A stretch of 64,000 nucleotides of DNA from Halobacteriales archaeon QS_8_69_26 (GCA_003023195.1 PXRX01000027.1:34480-98479), one strand, 5' to 3'. Shown: positions 52,460-61,273, numbered from the stretch's first letter. Numbers and translations: made by a program. The notes: generated by a model not told the origin, from the sequence alone.

Positions 52460-53143
52460 ATGGACGAGGACGAGCGCGAGCGGGCAAAACGCCACGCCGG
52501 CGAGCGGGCGGCCGGGGCGGTCGAGGACGGACAGGTGGTCGGCCTCGGGACGGGGTCGACGGCCGCTCACGCGATCCGGGCGATCGGCCGCCGGGTCGAG
52601 GACGGGCTGTCGGTCAGGGGGGTCCCGACCTCCTTCCAGTCCCGGCAACTCGCGGTCGAGTCGGGAATCGAGCTGGTCGGCCTGGACGAGGCCGAGGGCG
52701 TCGACCTGGCCATCGACGGCGCGGACCAGGCGGCCGGCGCGGACCTCGTGAAAGGGGGCGGCGCGGCCCACGCCCGCGAGAAGGCGGTCGACGCCGCCGC
52801 CGACCGTCTGCTCGTGGTCGTCGACCCGACGAAGGTGGTCGACGTCCTCTCGGAACCGGTCCCGGTCGAGGTACTCCCCGACGCCCGGGTCCCCGTCGCC
52901 CGGGCAGTCCGCGAGCGCGGGGGCGAGCCGACCCTGCGGTCGGCCGCGGGCAAGGACGGCCCCGTCGTCACCGACAACGGCAACCTCGTGCTCGACTGCG
53001 ACTTCGGACGGATCGACGACCCCGCCGACCTCGCTGCGTGGTGTTCGGCCCTGCCCGGGGTCCTCGAACACGGGCTGTTCGTCGACATGGCCGACGAACT
53101 CCACCTGGGACAGCCCGACGGCGTCGAGGTGCGGGAACTCTGA
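52460..53143 (+). CDS. rpiA: Ribose-5-phosphate isomerase A
   Basis: 227 aa. Interconverts ribose-5-phosphate and ribulose-5-phosphate. Motifs: [39 protein letters not shown] with the catalytic Asp and Lys, and [18 protein letters not shown]. The start ATG 52460 fits; the track start is in the palindrome region. Typical length. Confidence 0.95.
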   Translation: MDEDERERAKRHAGERAAGAVEDGQVVGLGTGSTAAHAIRAIGRRVEDGLSVRGVPTSFQSRQLAVESGIELVGLDEAEGVDLAIDGADQAAGADLVKGGGAAHAREKAVDAAADRLLVVVDPTKVVDVLSEPVPVEVLPDARVPVARAVRERGGEPTLRSAAGKDGPVVTDNGNLVLDCDFGRIDDPADLAAWCSALPGVLEHGLFVDMADELHLGQPDGVEVREL

Positions 53144-53234
53144 TCCGGCGAACGGGTCCGGACAGCAGGGAGGACCCGCGACGCGATACGGCGCCGCCGC
53201 TACCGGGCGGCGACGAGAGGAGAAGGGCCCCGTC

Positions 53235-53402
53235 TTACAGGTCGCGGGGCTGGACGGTCTTGCGGTCGTTCTGCTCGGCACGACGCGCGGCGTCCTCGAG
53301 CAGCTCGGCGACTTCCTCGTCGAGTGCGCCGTAGAAGTCCGACGCGACGTTCTTGTCGTCCAGCGCTTCCTTCACTGCGGCTTTGACGATGAGGTCTGCC
53401 AT
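53235..53402 (-). CDS. Small histone-fold-like protein (55 aa, DUF1931 type)
   Basis: Too short for the track. ATG 53402 opens [20 protein letters not shown] and ends VQPRDL with a TAA stop. The sequence matches the short haloarchaeal histone-like family (I believe DUF1931): helix, long middle helix ([20 protein letters not shown]) and final RKTVQPRDL, which resembles the end of a histone fold. Possibly DNA-binding, but the acidic charge argues against simple nucleosome formation. Its promoter is strong (see 53429). Confidence 0.85.
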   Translation of the reverse strand: MADLIVKAAVKEALDDKNVASDFYGALDEEVAELLEDAARRAEQNDRKTVQPRDL

Positions 53403-53428
53403 TGCGAGCGAAGGTGCGGTGTCCCGGG

Positions 53429-53440
53429 TTATAATTTTTC
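53429..53440 (-). promoter_or_regulatory. Promoter of the histone-like gene
   Basis: On the minus strand GAAAAATTATAA (53440-53429) lies 27-38 nt before the start codon, the best TATA element in this part of the window and consistent with high expression. Confidence 0.7.
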
Positions 53441-53761
53441 CTGTCTCGACCCGGAACAGCCCCTGTATCCGGTGTTGAGCGGCCGTTCCGATCGATCGAA
53501 AGTGTCACTCGGTACCGTGAACCCCGCGCCCAGGATCGCCGGATGGAAGCGGGATCTCCGGGACAGTCGTCGGGGAACCGTCCGGTCCACGGCCCCGTCG
53601 CCTGAACGGATCGGACAGAAGAGTTCGCTCACTGGCACCAGAGTTTACGTTTCCCCCAACTGGGATTCTAGAATAGCGAATTTGGGTAGGATTTTGGAAA
53701 GAGTATATGGTCGTTGCCCTCCCGGATCCAGGTGGCGGCAGCGTGGCTGCCGCGATGTGGA
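53441..53761. other. Intergenic region, no gene seen
   Basis: About 320 nt. AT-rich near 53660-53715 (TTGGGTAGGATTTTGG, GAGTATATGG), which probably is the promoter of the zinc ribbon at 53762. A hairpin GGCAGCgtgGCTGCC at about 53735-53750 lies just before that gene's start. Confidence 0.5.
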
Positions 53762-53911
53762 ATGCCAGAGTGTGACCACTGCGGTGCGCACGTCTCGGAG
53801 GGGTTCGCCCGGGTGTTCGCCGACGAGTTCGGCCGGGTGGAAGCGTGCCCGAACTGCTCGGCGAACGCGGGCATCGCGGAAGTGGCCCGAGAGCGCAACC
53901 GCACGACCTGA
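53762..53911 (+). CDS. Small zinc-ribbon protein (DUF7563-like, 49 aa)
   Basis: 49 aa from ATG 53762 ([20 protein letters not shown]); the track's version starts 16 codons upstream inside a hairpin. Two knuckles, CDHCGAHVS and [10 protein letters not shown] recognise the pattern as a common haloarchaeal single-ribbon family. The hairpin in the 5' leader, unusual for haloarchaea with leaderless mRNAs, could govern translation. Confidence 0.75.
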   Translation: MPECDHCGAHVSEGFARVFADEFGRVEACPNCSANAGIAEVARERNRTT

Positions 53912-53975
53912 CGGTCCCCGCGAACAGTCCGACAACCCCGCCGCTTTAAGTGGCGCTCGATCCACGGCCCTCCAC

Positions 53976-54221
53976 GTGGGCCACTACGTCTACGTCATCG
54001 AGTGTGGCGACGGCAGCCTCTACACCGGCTACACGACCGACGTGGACCGCCGACTCGCGGAACACCGCGCCGGCGACGGCGCCAAGTACACCCGCGGCCG
54101 GGGACCCCTCGAACTCGTTCACGTCGAGTCGTTCGACTCGAAGTCCGCCGCGATGGCCCGCGAACACGAGATCAAGTCCCTGAGCCGCGCCGAGAAGGAA
54201 CGACTGGTCTTCGGCGAGTGA
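53976..54221 (+). CDS. GIY-YIG nuclease domain protein (UPF0213/YhbQ type)
   Basis: 81 aa, GTG start. The whole protein is a GIY-YIG domain: [20 protein letters not shown] (VYV...YTG), the Arg in [20 protein letters not shown], and the metal-binding Glu in [19 protein letters not shown]. Members of this family are small, possibly structure-specific nucleases; YhbQ-type proteins have weak or unknown activity. The longer track ORF has no support upstream. A TATA-like CTTTAAGTGG lies about 30 nt upstream of the GTG. Confidence 0.85.
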   Translation: MGHYVYVIECGDGSLYTGYTTDVDRRLAEHRAGDGAKYTRGRGPLELVHVESFDSKSAAMAREHEIKSLSRAEKERLVFGE

Positions 54222-54545
54222 CGGTCAGACGGCGTGCGGGTGGTGACCGGCGTCTCGGCGACGGTCGGGGAGTGTTACCGGTGTCTCGACGGCGGACGGT
54301 GGCCTCCCGGCGAGCGATCGATGGCGAAACCGTCTTGTGTCCGGGGACGCCTACCGTCGATCGATGAAACCCGCTCCCGCGTGGCGCTGGCAGCCCCCGT
54401 CGGGAGCGGACAGTGTCGGGTCCGCGGTCGTCGCGGCCTAACCGCGCGGCGGCGGGCCGACGCTCCCTTCGCTTTCTCCGGCAGGCACCGCCCGCCAGCC
54501 ACGCCCGTCGCCGGGCTCTGACCCGGCACCGACACCGACACGACG
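54222..54545. other. Intergenic region, no gene seen
   Basis: 324 nt of high-GC sequence between the GIY-YIG gene and trpS. I looked for a tRNA or small RNA and found no convincing cloverleaf or knuckle motif. Confidence 0.4.
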
Positions 54546-55868
54546 ATGACGGACACCACCGACGACGCACTGGAATCGAGCGATCCGAACGACCACCCGA
54601 CCGATCCGGACGAACACAGCGACAGTGATTACGACGACGGGACGACCGATCCCGGCGACACCCGCGAAACGACCGATCCCGGCGACACCCGCGAAACGAC
54701 CGATCCCGGGGACACCGGAGAGGCGATGGTCACGCCCTACGCCGTCGAGGGGGAGGTCGACTACGACCGACTCCTGGCGGAGTTCGGCGCGGATCCGCTG
54801 ACCGACGACCAGGCCGACCGCTTCCCAGACACGCCCCTGGTCCGCCGGCGGATATTCTACGCCGGGCGGGACGTGGACCGCTACCTCGACGCCGCCGCGG
54901 CCGGTCGGCCCCACTCGATCGTCACGGGTCGGGGTCCGTCCGGGCCGATGCACCTCGGGCACGTCCTGCCGTTCTACTTCGCGAAGCGCCTCCAGGACGC
55001 GACGGGGGCGACCGTCTACGTCCCCCTCTCGGACGACGAGAAGTACTTCGCGAAGGACCTCTCGTTCGAGGCCGTCGGGGCGGCCGCACGGGAGAACCTC
55101 CGGGACCTCCTGGCAGTGGGGTTCGACCCCGAACGAACGCGGTTCGTCGTCGACACCGCCGACGCCGACGTCGTCTACCCCGTCGCCGCCCGGGTTGCGA
55201 AGTACCTCACCCCGGCGACCGTCGAAGCCACCTACGGCGACCCGCCCAACGTCGGTCTGGGCTTCTACCCGGCGGTGCAGGCGACCCACCTCCTGCTCCC
55301 GCAACTCGTTGACGGCGAGCACCCGACGCTCGTTCCGACCGCCGTCGACCAGGACCCCCACGTCCGGGTCTGCCGGGACGTCGCCGGCACCGAACACCTC
55401 CCGGTCTCCAAACCCGGCGCCTTGCTCGGGAAGTTCTTCCCCGGCCCGTCCGGCCCCGGGAAGATGTCGACCAGCGACGACGCCCCGTCGATCCTGCTGA
55501 CCGACGACCCCGAAACGGTCGAGCGGAAGGTCCGAACGCACGCCTACTCCGGCGGCCGGACCGACCTGGCGGCCCACCGCGAACACGGCGGGGACCCGAC
55601 GGTCGACGTGGCCTTCCAGTTCCTCCGCTTTTTCTTCGAACCCGACGACGACGAACTCGACCGGATCGCCCGCGAGTACCGCGACGGGTCGCTGCTCTCG
55701 GGCGAGATGAAGGGCCTGGCGATAGACCGGATCACCGAGTTCCTGGCCGACCACCAGCGGCGACGGGCGGCGCTGGGTGACCTCGAGGAGGAACTCGACC
55801 CCTTCCGCCTGACCGACGGGGAGCGATCCCGGGCGCTCCGGCGGTCCGGGGTGCCGTCGATCCCCTGA
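54546..55868 (+). CDS. trpS: Tryptophanyl-tRNA synthetase
   Basis: Up to 440 aa class I synthetase charging tRNA-Trp. HIGH variant GRGPSGPMHLGHVLPFYFAK, tryptophan pocket around DQDPHVRVCRD, and the KMSKS loop GKMSTSDDAPSI. The first 60 residues are an acidic extension with a three-fold GDTRETTDP tandem repeat, coded by 27-nt DNA repeats; ATG 54726 (MVTPYAVEGEVDYDRLL) is an alternative start that gives a normal archaeal N-terminus. The extension may be disordered haloadaptive sequence or non-coding. Haloarchaea usually have two trpS genes. Confidence 0.92.
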   Translation: MTDTTDDALESSDPNDHPTDPDEHSDSDYDDGTTDPGDTRETTDPGDTRETTDPGDTGEAMVTPYAVEGEVDYDRLLAEFGADPLTDDQADRFPDTPLVRRRIFYAGRDVDRYLDAAAAGRPHSIVTGRGPSGPMHLGHVLPFYFAKRLQDATGATVYVPLSDDEKYFAKDLSFEAVGAAARENLRDLLAVGFDPERTRFVVDTADADVVYPVAARVAKYLTPATVEATYGDPPNVGLGFYPAVQATHLLLPQLVDGEHPTLVPTAVDQDPHVRVCRDVAGTEHLPVSKPGALLGKFFPGPSGPGKMSTSDDAPSILLTDDPETVERKVRTHAYSGGRTDLAAHREHGGDPTVDVAFQFLRFFFEPDDDELDRIAREYRDGSLLSGEMKGLAIDRITEFLADHQRRRAALGDLEEELDPFRLTDGERSRALRRSGVPSIP

Positions 55869-55925
55869 CCGGGGGATAGCGGGGGTCGGGTTGCCCGTCC
55901 GGTGCGGTCGAACCGCCCACCTCGG

Positions 55926-56729
55926 TCACCCGCCCGAACCGCTCCCCCGGATCAGCCGTTCGGCCCGGTCGCGGTCCTCGGGGTAGTCGACGGCCACCCG
56001 CCACCCCTCGAAGCGGACGGCCTGGACCCGGTGGCCGGTCCGGAGCAGCCACGTTATCGCGTCCGGGAGTTCGTACTCGCCACGGTCGGAGGGGTCGATG
56101 GCCCGGCAGGCGTCGAAGACCGACGGCGAGAAGCCGTGGAGGCCGGTGATGGCCAGCGTCGACGGCGGGTCGTCGGGCTTCTCGACGATGCGGTCGATCC
56201 GGTCGCCGTCGAGGCGGTCGATCCGGTCGGCGTCGAGGCGGTCGATCCGGTCGCCGTCTGTGTCGGCGACGACGTTACCGTCACCGGCGGGGACGACGAC
56301 CCCCGTCTCCCGGGCCCGCTCGCGGGACACCCCCTCGACGGTGAGGACGGCGTCGGCGCCGTCACGGAGCAGGCGGGGAACCGCCGAGAGGTCCGCCGCC
56401 GGGTCGAACACGTTGTCGCCGTGGAGGTAGGGGAAGGGGCCGTCGACGTACTCCTCGGCGCACGCCAGCGCGTGGGCCACCCCCAGGCGCTCGTCCTGGG
56501 TGGCGTAGCGCACCGGGACCCCGCGGTAGGCGTCGCCGTAGCGCTCCCGTATCCGGTCGCCCAGGTAGCCGACCACGACGACGAGTTCGTCGACGCCCGC
56601 GTCGAGGAGCCGGTCGAAACACCACGAGCAGATCGGTCGGCCGTCGACCGTGACCAGCGCCTTCGGGCGGTCGGCGGTCAGGGGACGGAGCCGGGTTCCC
56701 TCGCCGGCCGCGAGTACGACGCCCTGCAC
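55926..56729 (-). CDS. Sugar-1-phosphate nucleotidyltransferase (AglF/RmlA-like)
   Basis: 267 aa. Activates a sugar phosphate with UTP or dTTP. N-terminal loop VVLAAGEGTRLRPLTADRPKA with the conserved Lys; metal Asp in LHGDNVFDP; substrate region TGLHGFSPSVFDACRAI. A tandem insert of DRIDRLDA/DRIDRLDG/DRIDRI (residues about 155-175), coded by 27-nt DNA repeats, sits between the sugar-binding strands and is not in normal family members. AglF in Haloferax works with UDP-glucose dehydrogenase (AglM) in N-glycosylation; a dehydrogenase is at 59847, but they are not contiguous. Confidence 0.85.
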   Translation of the reverse strand: MQGVVLAAGEGTRLRPLTADRPKALVTVDGRPICSWCFDRLLDAGVDELVVVVGYLGDRIRERYGDAYRGVPVRYATQDERLGVAHALACAEEYVDGPFPYLHGDNVFDPAADLSAVPRLLRDGADAVLTVEGVSRERARETGVVVPAGDGNVVADTDGDRIDRLDADRIDRLDGDRIDRIVEKPDDPPSTLAITGLHGFSPSVFDACRAIDPSDRGEYELPDAITWLLRTGHRVQAVRFEGWRVAVDYPEDRDRAERLIRGSGSGG

Positions 56730-56802
56730 GGGCCGACCCTGGTCGCCCGGCGGTCAAAGCGCTTGCGTCGCTGATCGGAATCGACCGACTGGACCCGGCA
56801 GG

Positions 56803-58164
56803 TCACCGGATCCCGGGACCCCGGAGTGCCGGGCGGATCCGCCGGTCCTCTATGGTCTCGACGTAGTGCTCGTACTGCAGGACCGTCATCGTCTCCCCCT
56901 GGAGGCGTTCGAGGCGGCCGGGGTCGGTGATGGTCACGACGACGGTGCCGTTCTCGGGGTGGACCGTGCTGTCGAGCGGGTTCAGGAGCGGCCGGTCCCG
57001 GTCGTCCCAGACGACCGTCAGCGCCGACTCGTTGCCCCCGGGGACCTCGTCCTCGCTGTAGTGGAACACGACCCGGACCCGCTGGACGTCCTCGGCGGCG
57101 AGCCAGTAGACCCTGACCAGACCGCCCACCCGCGACTGGTTGAGGAAGTCGTTGCGGTAGACCGGGTTCTCGTTGATCTGTGGGCCGAGTGCCCGGCTCT
57201 CGTCCAGGCTGTGTCGCCGCGCGGTGACGTACTGGTCGACCCGGCCGTCGGGTGCCTCGACGGTGAACCGCTCGGTGGCCAGGTCGTTCGGGTCCGGCCG
57301 GGCGGCCTTCTGCCGGGCCTGGGCGACCCACTCCGGTTCCTCGACCGACGTCTCGCCGGCCGCCTCGTACCGGACCCGCTGGTCGACGGCGACGGTCTGC
57401 CCGTCCGTGGTGAAGTTGACCGACAGTTCGCCGTACTTCACCCGACCCTCCGCGGAGAGGACGACGACCAGGCGGTAGGCGTGGAGGTTCTCGCGGGTGG
57501 TGTTGAGCGCCTCGACCAGCCCCGGACGCGCCGTCTCGACCCCCTCGGCCTCGTAGACGTACCCCTCGACGCCCCCGCGGGTCGCCCGCCCTTCGTAGGT
57601 GAGGTCGGTCAGGTTCGCGAACTCGACCACCGACGGCCGGACGAGGTCCGTGACGTTCGGGGCCGGTGCCCGATCCCCGGCCAGGTACGTGGTCTTCCCG
57701 GTCGAGAGGACCTGTCGCGCGTAGGCGGTCCCGTTGGGCGCGAGGTACGTCGTCGCCGACCCCCCGACCGTCCCGTTGCGACGCACCAGCGCCGCGCCCG
57801 AGTCCAGGTCTATCTGGGCGACCCGGCTGGACTCGATCGTATCGACGGCACTGTCGGACTCGATCGTCCGTTCGGTTCGGACCGTGACGCTCCCGGCGTT
57901 CCGGACGGCCGCCAGGTGCGCGTCACGGACCGCGTCGGCGTCGAACGGCGGCGCGACGGCGTCGGAGGGCTCGCCGTCGGAAGTGGTTCCCGGTTCCGCC
58001 GTTCCCTCGTCGCTCGTCGTCGTCTCTCCACCCTCCGCCGTCGTTCCCGGTCCGTCGGCCGTCGTCCCGGGATCGGTCGTCCCGTCCGTCGGGTCGTCCT
58101 CCAGACCGCCGAGACACCCGGGGGTGGCGTGTTGGAAACCGGGTTCCAGCAAGTCTGAGGCCAT
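56803..58164 (-). pseudogene. Lipoprotein gene (DUF7537-like) that lost its signal peptide
   Basis: 453-codon frame. The mature part is that of a large haloarchaeal lipoprotein: GCLGGLEDD (the end of a lipobox), a T/D/G linker, then a 350-residue beta-rich domain (VRDAHLAAVRNAGSVTVRTE, YVYEAEGVETARPGLVEAL). The 16 codons before the Cys read MASDLLEPGFQHATP, which is not a signal peptide and derives from DNA shared with the opposite-strand antitoxin remnant. The lipobox Cys is at 58114-58116; the breakpoint lies just upstream. Exported form is therefore lost unless another start exists. Confidence 0.75.
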
Positions 58165-58312
58165 CCGCGACGCGCTGCGCGACTGGGTGAACCCACCGGT
58201 GACGCTTTCCGAGGAGACCCTCGCCGACCTCGAAGAGAGCCGGAAGCAGATCGAGCGGGGCGAGACGATACCGTTGGAAGAGGCCTGTGAACGACTGGGA
58301 ATCGAGGATTAA
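58142..58312 (+). pseudogene. Headless ribbon-helix-helix antitoxin remnant
   Basis: In frame from about 58142: SSKSEAIRDALRDWVNPPVT, then ESRKQIERGETIPLEEACER and a TAA stop at 58310. This is the second half of a VapB/RHH-type antitoxin; the N-terminal beta strand and start codon are gone, replaced by the lipoprotein's fusion point. No ATG or GTG precedes it in a sensible position. Confidence 0.7.
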
Positions 58313-58374
58313 CCGCCCCTTTCACCGCCACATGCGGCGCAACATGTATCACGTGCGAGCCTGTACCGTCGAGT

Positions 58375-58644
58375 ATGGCAACCGAAGAAGCTCCCGAGGA
58401 AACGAAGGTCAGCGACCGGGGAATGGTCACGATCCCGGCGTCGCTCCGCCGACGTCTCGACATCGAGGCCGGCGACAAACTCCGCTGGGACACAGACGAA
58501 GAGGGGAACCTCTCTGTGGAGGTCGTCAAGCAGCGCTACGGCGCTTTCGACGACTTCGAGCCAGTCCCGATGGGTGGCGGCGGGTCTGAAAACCACGACC
58601 TCGCAGGTCACGAGGAAGACCCTGTCTTCTCGGAGAACAACTGA
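58375..58644 (+). CDS. vapB: AbrB-family antitoxin (VapB-like)
   Basis: 89 aa. The N-terminal SpoVT/AbrB swapped-hairpin DNA-binding domain is clear: KVSDRGMVTIPASLRRRLDI then AGDKLRWDTDEEGNLSVEVV. The C-terminal tail (FEPVPMGGGGSENHDLAGHEED) is expected to wrap the toxin. Its TGA overlaps the toxin ATG (TGATG). Paralogous to the protein at 59075. A possible TATA (ATGTATCACG) lies at about -28. Confidence 0.9.
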   Translation: MATEEAPEETKVSDRGMVTIPASLRRRLDIEAGDKLRWDTDEEGNLSVEVVKQRYGAFDDFEPVPMGGGGSENHDLAGHEEDPVFSENN

Positions 58645-59072
58645 TGGCGGTCGCAGTGGTCGATACAGGCGTTCTAGTCGGGATGGCCGATGCTGACGAC
58701 GAACACCACGATGTCGCTATGGAGATCGTCCGAGGGATGGACCACGGTGATCTTCCGACAGCCCGGGTGACGAACTACATCGCCCTCGAAGCCCTCAACT
58801 GGATACACAACCGGAAGCGCCACGAGAAGGCCGTAGAGACGTACGAGCGGCTGAATCAGTCTGCTGGTTTTGAGGTACTCCACGCGGCCCAGAAGGACTT
58901 CACCAACGCCGTGAAGCTCTTCCGAACTTACGAGGGGCTGTCCTTCGGTGACGCGACCATTGCTGCATACATGGAGCGGGAAGGGATCGAATACCTCTAT
59001 TCGTTTGATGATGACTTCGACGCGATCAAGGGCATCACCCGGCTGGAGACGCCGGACAATCCCTTTAGCTGA
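58644..59072 (+). CDS. vapC: PIN-domain toxin (VapC-like RNase)
   Basis: 142 aa. PIN-domain nuclease with the four acidic residues: VVDTGVLVGMADADD (first Asp), EALNWIHNRKRHEKA (Glu), GLSFGDATIAAYMEREG (Asp) and LYSFDDDFDAIKGI (last Asp). VapC toxins cleave initiator tRNA, rRNA or mRNA. GC content drops visibly here compared with neighbours. The third gene starts 2 nt after its stop, so all three are one operon. Confidence 0.92.
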   Translation: MAVAVVDTGVLVGMADADDEHHDVAMEIVRGMDHGDLPTARVTNYIALEALNWIHNRKRHEKAVETYERLNQSAGFEVLHAAQKDFTNAVKLFRTYEGLSFGDATIAAYMEREGIEYLYSFDDDFDAIKGITRLETPDNPFS

Positions 59073-59074
59073 CC

Positions 59075-59527
59075 ATGGCGGAACCCGACGACACTGAGAA
59101 CGGCCCGGAGAGCCGAGAACCGTTACATACTGGTACTATCGAGGAGGGCTACGTATACGTTCCGCGCCAGATCATCAAGGAACTCGACCTCGAAGACGAC
59201 GGTCTCGTCCGGTGGTACCTCACAGACGACGGAGAGGTGAGCATCGAGTTCGACCACCAGCCCTCTGGCGTCTTCGACGGTGACGAGATGACGGCACCGA
59301 TGGGTAATGACGGTCAGGAAGCCCACGACCTCGCCGGTGCAGAGCGCTCAGAAGACATCGAAGAGCGGGACTTCTCCGCGGGCTTCGGTCGCTGGAAGGA
59401 CAAAGACACCGACCACCTGTATAGGGAGTGCCCCATCTGCGGGAGTGAGGTCTACCGCGGGAAGGTGGGCGGCCACCTCGACAAGCACTGGGACGAGATC
59501 GTGGAACTCGTGCAGAAGTCGGAATAG
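59075..59527 (+). CDS. AbrB-like protein fused to a C2H2-type zinc finger
   Basis: 150 aa. The first 85 residues align to the upstream antitoxin throughout: GYVYVPRQIIKELDLEDD against GMVTIPASLRRRLDIEAG, VRWYLTDDGEVSIEF against LRWDTDEEGNLSVEV, and APMGNDGQEAHDLAG against VPMGGGGSENHDLAG. The C-terminus adds CPICGSEVYRGKVGGHLDKH, a C-x2-C-x11-H-x3-H zinc finger. It may be a second antitoxin, a repressor, or a modulator of the PIN toxin. I know no described system with this third gene. Confidence 0.75.
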   Translation: MAEPDDTENGPESREPLHTGTIEEGYVYVPRQIIKELDLEDDGLVRWYLTDDGEVSIEFDHQPSGVFDGDEMTAPMGNDGQEAHDLAGAERSEDIEERDFSAGFGRWKDKDTDHLYRECPICGSEVYRGKVGGHLDKHWDEIVELVQKSE

Positions 59528-59682
59528 GCCGATTCGCCCGATATCGCTAGTCTGGAAGGGCGTTCTCCGGGGTTCAACCCCAGCGGTCACGACCAGCACG
59601 ACCAGTACGGCGACCGCGATCGAACCCGTCGGCGTTCGCCACGACATCGATCCCACCGACGCGGGAGCGGGACAGATACTCC

Positions 59683-59806
59683 GGTGATCGTCACCGGAAG
59701 ATGCGAAACGGGTTCCCCGGTGATCGCCACCGGAACGGAGTGAAGCTGTCCCCAGGTGATCGCCACCGGAACGGGGTGAAACGCGTTCCCCGGCGATCGA
59801 CCGGGG
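59683..59806. repeat. 36-nt tandem repeat, three copies plus a part
   Basis: Units starting GGTGATCGCCACCGGAACGG and ending in TTCCCC-type sequence, each with the palindrome CCGGTGATCGCCACCGG at its left edge (copy 1 has GTC for GCC). They fill most of the 319-nt gap before the UDP-glucose dehydrogenase gene. The remainder (59528-59682) holds a GGGGTTCAACCCC stem-loop but no gene. Confidence 0.9.
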
Positions 59807-59846
59807 ACCCGAAGCCTGAAGCGACCCGGCCACCACGTCGACACCG

Positions 59847-61133
59847 ATGAACGTCACCGTCGTCGGGAGCGGCTACGTCGGGACGACTGTCGCGGCCTGT
59901 CTCGCCGACGCGGGCCACGCCGTGACCGCGGTCGACGTCGACGAGGAGATCGTCGCGGCCCTCGAAGCGGGAGAGACGCCGGTCGCCGAACCCGGGCTTG
60001 CCGGCCCGGTCGCCGACCACGCCGGCGACCGACTCCGGGCCGCGACCGACTACGGGTCGGTCGCCGAGGCCGACGTGGTACTGCTGGCGCTCCCGACCCC
60101 CTCCGAGGCGGACGGGAGCATCGACACCGAGTACGTCGAGAGCGGGGCGGAGTCCGTCGGCGAGGCGATGGCGGGGTCGGCCGACGGGCAGGTAATCGCG
60201 GTCAAGTCCACCGTGGTCCCCGGCACCACCGACGAGACGGTCGCGCCGCTGATAGCGCAGGCCGCCGACGCCGAGGTCGGCGAGGACTTCCACGTCGCGG
60301 CCAACCCCGAGTTCCTCCGGATGGGCACCGCCGTCTCTGACTTCCGGGACCCACAGAAGGTGGTGATCGGCACCGACTCGCCGGTCGCCCGCGGGCGACT
60401 CCGGGAACTGTACGGCTCGGTCGCCCCCGAGGCGCCGGTCGTCGAGACGGGGACCCGCGAAGCGGAAACCATCAAGTACGCCAACAACGCCTTCCTCGCG
60501 GCGAAGGTCAGCCTGATCAACGACATCGGCAACGTCTGCAAGGAGTACGGCGTCGACGCCTACGAGGTGGCCGACGCCCTGGCGCTGGACGACCGCATTT
60601 CGGGGAAGTTCCTCCGCTCTGGGGTCGGCTGGGGGGGAAGTTGCTTCCCGAAGGACCTGGACGCCCTCCGGGCGGCCGCCCGCGAGGCCGGCTACGACCC
60701 GCCGATGCTCGACGCCGCCGTCGAGGTCAACGACCGCCAGCCCGGGCGGTTGCTCTCGCTGCTCGACCGGCACGTCGACGTCACCGGCGAACGGGTCGCC
60801 GTCCTCGGCCTGGCGTTCAAGCCCGGCACCGACGACGTCCGGGGATCCCGGGCCGTCCCCGTCATCGAGGGACTCCGGTCCCGCGGGGCCGAGGTGGTCG
60901 CCTACGACCCCGTAGCGGGTGCCGACATGCGCGAGATCCTCCCGGACCTGGAGTACGCCGACTCGGCGGCGGCCGCCCTGGAGGGCGCGGTCGGTGCGGT
61001 CGTCGTCACCGACTGGGACGAGTTCGCCGCCCTCGACGCCGAGTTCGAGGCCATGGCCGACCCCGTCGTCGTCGACGGCCGCCACGTGGTCGAACGCCGC
61101 GAGGGGATCACCTACGAGGGACTGACCTGGTAG
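59847..61133 (+). CDS. UDP-glucose 6-dehydrogenase (AglM-like)
   Basis: 428 aa. Makes UDP-glucuronic acid with two NAD+ reductions, a building block for N-glycans and surface polysaccharides. NAD loop [19 protein letters not shown]; catalytic Cys in [29 protein letters not shown] and [20 protein letters not shown] are family signatures. A third domain closes the protein ([18 protein letters not shown]). Normal length. Confidence 0.95.
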   Translation: MNVTVVGSGYVGTTVAACLADAGHAVTAVDVDEEIVAALEAGETPVAEPGLAGPVADHAGDRLRAATDYGSVAEADVVLLALPTPSEADGSIDTEYVESGAESVGEAMAGSADGQVIAVKSTVVPGTTDETVAPLIAQAADAEVGEDFHVAANPEFLRMGTAVSDFRDPQKVVIGTDSPVARGRLRELYGSVAPEAPVVETGTREAETIKYANNAFLAAKVSLINDIGNVCKEYGVDAYEVADALALDDRISGKFLRSGVGWGGSCFPKDLDALRAAAREAGYDPPMLDAAVEVNDRQPGRLLSLLDRHVDVTGERVAVLGLAFKPGTDDVRGSRAVPVIEGLRSRGAEVVAYDPVAGADMREILPDLEYADSAAAALEGAVGAVVVTDWDEFAALDAEFEAMADPVVVDGRHVVERREGITYEGLTW

Positions 61134-61273
61134 GCGCCGGGATCGCCCGGTAATTCGGCCAGCGGTCCGCCCCTCGCGGAACCGGTAGGTCCGGAGGGCG
61201 ACCCACCGCCGGGATCCCAGCGAACCCCTCGCCCGGGACGAACGTTCAAGTCCGTCCCGCCCGTCGTCCCCGT

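Noticed and set aside
59555-59600. tRNA T-arm-like GGGGTTCAACCCC
   Set aside because: No acceptor, D or anticodon arms upstream; just a stem-loop beside the tandem repeat.
59683-59806. CRISPR array
   Set aside because: The 36-nt units are directly adjacent with no spacers, and no cas genes are present; the same holds for the other arrays.
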